From assembly GCA_903930165.1 (NCBI GenBank), contig CAIYXO010000746.1:1-8090 (forward strand): 8,090 nt of DNA. The letters run 5' to 3'. Under the pieces are notes generated by a model. The model did no database searches, was not told the DNA's origin, and saw only the letters and a program-made list of their open reading frames with translations. How positions within the stretch are numbered: the first letter of the stretch is position 1; every line of letters starts with the position of its first letter. Origin of the DNA: an uncultured Verrucomicrobiota bacterium. GTDB taxonomy: Bacteria > Verrucomicrobiota > Verrucomicrobiia > Limisphaerales > UBA9464. Shown one piece after another: positions 6,483-8,090 of the stretch. The translations under genes were made by a program, and so were the position numbers.

Positions 6483-7640
6483 TCAGGCCTCGGCCATCGA
6501 CTCGCGCGTGCGGTAGCGGTCGCGCAGCTTCTTCAGGGCCGCGGCCTCCAGTTGGCGGATCCGCTCGCGGGTCAGGCCGAAATCCGCCCCGATTTCCTCG
6601 AGCGTGCGGGGTTCGCCGCCCTCGAGCGCGAAGCGTTGGTTCAGGATCACCTGCTCACGACGATTCAGTGTTCCCACCAGTTCCCGGACGAGCTCCGCGT
6701 TGCTTTCCTCGCTCACCCCGGCCCAGGGCATCACCGCGGCCTCGTCGGCGATGATGTCGGCGATGCGGTTGGAATCGGGGTCGGAACCCAGCGGGGCGTC
6801 GAGCGAGGTGGCACCGATGGCGGCCGCCTCGCGCCAGCGGGTGATGTCCTCGACCTGCGCCTCGAGCTCCGAGGCCAATTCGACATCGGTCGCCGGGCGG
6901 CCGAGTTCGGCCTCGAGCCGTACCTCCGCCTTCTTCATCCGCGCCAGTTCCTGGACGATGTGGATGGGAAGGCGGATGGACTTGGACTGGTTGGACAGCG
7001 CGCGCTTGATCGACTGCTTGATCCACCAGGCGGCGTACGTGGAAAGCTTGGCCCCGCGGGTCGGGTCGAACCGCTCCACGGCCCGCATCAGGCCGATGTT
7101 GCCTTCGTTGATGAGATCGAGCAGCGGGAGCCCGTAGTCCTCGTACTCGCGGGCGATCTTGATCACCAGCCGGAGGTTCGCCCGGATCATGTGTTCACGG
7201 GCCGCGTCGTCTCCGCGCTGGATGCGGTTCGCCAACTCGATCTCCTCCTGCGGCGAAAGCAGCGGCGTCTCCACCGCGTCCCGGAGGTAGAGCCGCAGAG
7301 AGGAGTGCTCGTCCCAGATGCCGCGCAGGACCGGTTCGGGAACCTTGGGCATGCGGGGCGCGGACGGAACCTGCTCCGTCTTCAGCGGGATCGTCCGCGA
7401 GGTCGCCAAGGTCTCGACCGGGATGATGACCTCGATCGGGGGTGCCGGGGTCGCCGGCTTGACGGCCACGGGCACGGGCACGGCCATGGGTTTTCCGCCG
7501 GCGCGGCGACGCGAAACCGGCAACTTCGCCGACTTGGCCGCCTGGGAGCAGGAGGGCTCCTTCCGTCGGCGGACCTCACGACGGCGGTTGGCGCCACGGG
7601 AGGATGCGTTCTTGGCCTTCGACTTGGAGTTCGCCTTCAT
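6483..7640 (-). CDS. Sigma-70 family RNA polymerase sigma factor (SigA/RpoS type)
   Basis: The 385-residue product directs RNA polymerase to promoters. Region 1.2 lies at about 110-147 (DEHSSLRLYLRDAVETPLLS) and region 2 at about 148-219, including NLRLVIKIAREYEDYG, DLINEGNIGLMRAVERFDP and the -10 recognition helix STYAAWWIKQSIKRAL. Region 3 begins at about 220 (IRLPIHIVQEL). Region 4 lies at about 325-378 and includes the -35 helix-turn-helix TLEEIGADFGLTRERIRQLE. SLDAPLGSDPDS (279-290) and the short spacer between regions 1.2 and 2 resemble RpoS and short SigA-type factors. There is no classical region 1.1; instead residues 1-50 are rich in Lys, Arg, Ser and Ala, and 51-109 are rich in Pro and Val. 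ATG 7640-7638 was chosen because the frame stays open upstream to 7883 but that part lacks family character. The preceding AAGAA is at best a weak ribosome site. Whether this is the primary or a group 2 sigma cannot be decided. Confidence 0.93.
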   Translation of the reverse strand: MKANSKSKAKNASSRGANRRREVRRRKEPSCSQAAKSAKLPVSRRRAGGKPMAVPVPVAVKPATPAPPIEVIIPVETLATSRTIPLKTEQVPSAPRMPKVPEPVLRGIWDEHSSLRLYLRDAVETPLLSPQEEIELANRIQRGDDAAREHMIRANLRLVIKIAREYEDYGLPLLDLINEGNIGLMRAVERFDPTRGAKLSTYAAWWIKQSIKRALSNQSKSIRLPIHIVQELARMKKAEVRLEAELGRPATDVELASELEAQVEDITRWREAAAIGATSLDAPLGSDPDSNRIADIIADEAAVMPWAGVSEESNAELVRELVGTLNRREQVILNQRFALEGGEPRTLEEIGADFGLTRERIRQLEAAALKKLRDRYRTRESMAEA

Positions 7641-7679
7641 GATTCTTGCTGTTTGGAGTCCACCGCACTGCAATTGTTC

Positions 7680-7728
7680 ACTGGAAACCGGCCCTGCGAA
7701 TTCCAAGCCGGACACGGAGGCTTCCAGT
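7680..7728 (-). repeat. Nested inverted repeat in the sigma-factor 5' leader
   Basis: ACTGGAA at 7680-7686 matches TTCCAGT at 7722-7728 as a perfect 7-bp inverted repeat. Inside it, CCGGC (7688-7692) matches GCCGG (7707-7711). One side has a single unpaired base (7687) and the other a 10-nt bulge (7712-7721). The inner loop contains an EcoRI-like GAATTC palindrome. The element lies 40-88 nt upstream of the sigma-factor ATG, so if transcription starts farther upstream it would form a leader stem-loop. It could equally be an operator. An alternative pairing (AAGCC 7705-7709 with GGCTT 7719-7723) competes with it. Confidence 0.4.
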
Positions 7729-7830
7729 AAGTTTGCGCTTGTTAAGCAGCCTCGGGGCCAGTTCTTCCCCACCCGCCCCCTGTGCAGCAATTGGCCGCCA
7801 CAACACCCTTTTTGGGGCGCTCTTGCCGAG

Positions 7831-7963
7831 GACCAGTCCCGGGAAATACACCATTGCCGGGCAAACTGTGCCACCTTTGACACACTCTCACCGACCTGAG
7901 GGTGACGGGTGGCACAGAAGGATCTGATCTGTCGGATTGAATCTCCCGCATCCGGGACTGGTC
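7831..7963. repeat. 133-bp cloverleaf-like element bounded by a 12-bp inverted repeat
   Basis: GACCAGTCCCGG at 7831-7842 is the exact reverse complement of CCGGGACTGGTC at 7952-7963. The enclosed DNA holds a small hairpin (TTGC 7854-7857, GCAA 7861-7864), the perfect 10-bp repeat at 7866-7917, and a GATC-rich segment (7921-7942) with only weak pairing. As RNA, either strand would fold into a closed multi-branch structure. It ends 41 nt before the start of the secreted-protein gene, a normal place for a cis-regulatory leader. No target-site duplication flanks the ends, which argues mildly against a recent mobile element. I recognise no riboswitch, 6S, SRP, tmRNA or RNase P signature. The strand and whether it is transcribed are unknown. 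Confidence 0.55.
7866..7917. repeat. Perfect 10-bp inverted repeat, inner arm of the cloverleaf element
   Basis: CTGTGCCACC at 7866-7875 and GGTGGCACAG at 7908-7917 are exact reverse complements with 32 nt between them. The interior can add TCACC (7888-7892) pairing with GGTGA (7901-7905), with an 8-nt loop, leaving 12 nt unpaired on the left and 2 nt on the right. CTCA/TGAG (7887-7890/7897-7900) is a competing inner pairing. It has no T-run on either side, so a classical terminator is unlikely. Confidence 0.55.
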
Positions 7964-7970
7964 GGTGGGC

Positions 7971-7986
7971 GTGAACGTTGTTTCAC
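7971..7986 (+). promoter_or_regulatory. Operator-like palindrome before the secreted-protein gene
   Basis: GTGAACGTTGTTTCAC has 5-bp inverted arms (GTGAA 7971-7975, TTCAC 7982-7986) around a 6-nt centre. It ends 18 nt before the ATG at 8005. The size and the A/T-containing arms in otherwise G+C-rich DNA resemble sites of LacI-type or GntR-type repressors, but no regulator gene is nearby. A leader hairpin is the alternative. Confidence 0.3.
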
Positions 7987-8004
7987 TTCCCGCACCTACT
8001 CCCG

Positions 8005-8090
8005 ATGAAATCGCTCCTGACCTCCGCGCTGCTGGTAGCCACCGGCCTCTATGCACAAGCCGCCCAATGGGTGACCTACGAACCCAAGGC
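8005..8090 (+). CDS. Secreted protein, N-terminal fragment, probably ThuA-like
   Basis: ATG at 8005 opens a frame to the right edge, 28 complete codons. MKSLLTSALLVATGLYAQA is a clear Sec signal peptide: a Lys after Met, a hydrophobic core and a probable AQA cleavage near residue 19-20. The mature start QWVTYEPK resembles the beginning of ThuA-like (trehalose-utilisation-like) secreted proteins that are frequent in Verrucomicrobia and Planctomycetes, where 'WVTYEG..GPG.GKHIVL' is a common opening; this is recall from the family and rests on very few residues. The gene is divergent from the sigma factor, with no Shine-Dalgarno before the ATG. The structured element at 7831-7963 and the palindrome at 7971-7986 lie just upstream and may control it. 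Secretion is likely; the family assignment is tentative. Confidence 0.7.
   Translation, partial: MKSLLTSALLVATGLYAQAAQWVTYEPK

Larger units (their letters stand above)
7641..8004. other. 364-bp divergent intergenic region without a supported gene
   Basis: This gap lies between the minus-strand sigma-factor gene and the plus-strand secreted-protein gene and must contain both promoters. I found no supported coding sequence, tRNA or known RNA. The open frame continuing upstream of the sigma start (to 7883) looks like chance. The region holds several nested inverted repeats, listed separately at 7680-7728, 7831-7963, 7866-7917 and 7971-7986. A consensus -35 hexamer TTGACA occurs on the plus strand at 7877-7882, but no -10-like hexamer follows at 16-18 nt and it sits within the 7866-7917 repeat, so no promoter is called. 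Confidence 0.6.

Noticed and set aside
7641..7883. Upstream in-frame extension of the sigma factor (81 codons)
   Set aside because: The added residues show no sigma-family character, while the ATG at 7640 opens a Lys/Ser-rich start that looks natural for the family.
7877..7905. Sigma-70 promoter with the consensus -35 TTGACA
   Set aside because: No -10-like hexamer is found 16-18 nt downstream (the sequence there is GGGTGA-like) and the site is inside the inverted repeat.
7908..7925. Possible sigma-54 (-24/-12) promoter starting at TGGCAC
   Set aside because: TGGCAC occurs in both orientations because it is part of the inverted repeat. On the plus strand the -12 position reads GATC rather than TTGC; on the minus strand the next TTTGC is 2 nt too close to the GG.
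7831..7963. MITE or other insertion with terminal inverted repeats
   Set aside because: Flanks (CCGAG on the left, GGTGG on the right) show no target-site duplication and there is no transposase; kept only as an alternative until copy number is known.

Overview
The window looks like chromosomal DNA from a G+C-rich bacterium of the PVC group, most likely Verrucomicrobiota. This rests on the family flavour of the proteins, on start codons that mostly lack a Shine-Dalgarno sequence, on the basic N-terminal extension of the sigma factor, and on the first residues of the right-edge secreted protein (mature start QWVTYEP), which resemble ThuA-like secreted proteins common in Verrucomicrobia and Planctomycetes. 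The assignment is inference, since no rRNA or other marker gene is present. No phage, transposase, CRISPR, tRNA or rRNA was seen.

Layout, left to right. (1) 1-314, plus: C-terminal end of a carbon-nitrogen hydrolase. It overlaps by 17 bp the end of a convergent minus-strand gene. (2) 298-846, minus: a 182-residue multispanning membrane protein of unknown function. (3) 929-2137, minus: a 402-residue 3-dehydroquinate-synthase-like protein that matches EboD rather than housekeeping AroB. The membrane protein lies 82 bp downstream on the same strand, so the two may be co-transcribed. (4) 2138-2235: a 98-bp divergent intergenic region with a nested inverted repeat. (5) 2236-3396, plus: a GT-B (GT4-like) glycosyltransferase with a TTG or GTG start. 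(6) 3480-6377, plus: a 965-residue RND/MMPL transporter, HpnN-like. (7) 6378-6482: a convergent gap with a strong hairpin that probably ends transcription from one or both sides. (8) 6483-7640, minus: a sigma-70 family factor of the SigA/RpoS type. (9) 7641-8004: a 364-bp divergent intergenic region unusually rich in nested perfect inverted repeats. (10) 8005-8090, plus: the signal-peptide end of a secreted protein, probably ThuA-like.

How the genes may work together. The glycosyltransferase and the RND transporter are adjacent and codirectional (83 bp apart), and the EboD-type sugar-phosphate cyclase diverges from them across a short shared control region. One reading is a small module that makes and exports a glycosylated or cyclitol-bearing lipid or small molecule to the periplasm or outer membrane. 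This is a hypothesis from position only: the other ebo genes (eboA, B, C, E, F) and the hopanoid biosynthesis genes are not in the window.

The least explained signal is 7831-7963. A perfect 12-bp inverted repeat encloses a perfect 10-bp inverted repeat and a smaller hairpin, giving a cloverleaf-like element that ends 41 nt before the start codon of the secreted protein. It could be a cis-regulatory leader, a small RNA, or a small palindromic repeat element. No known RNA family was recognised.
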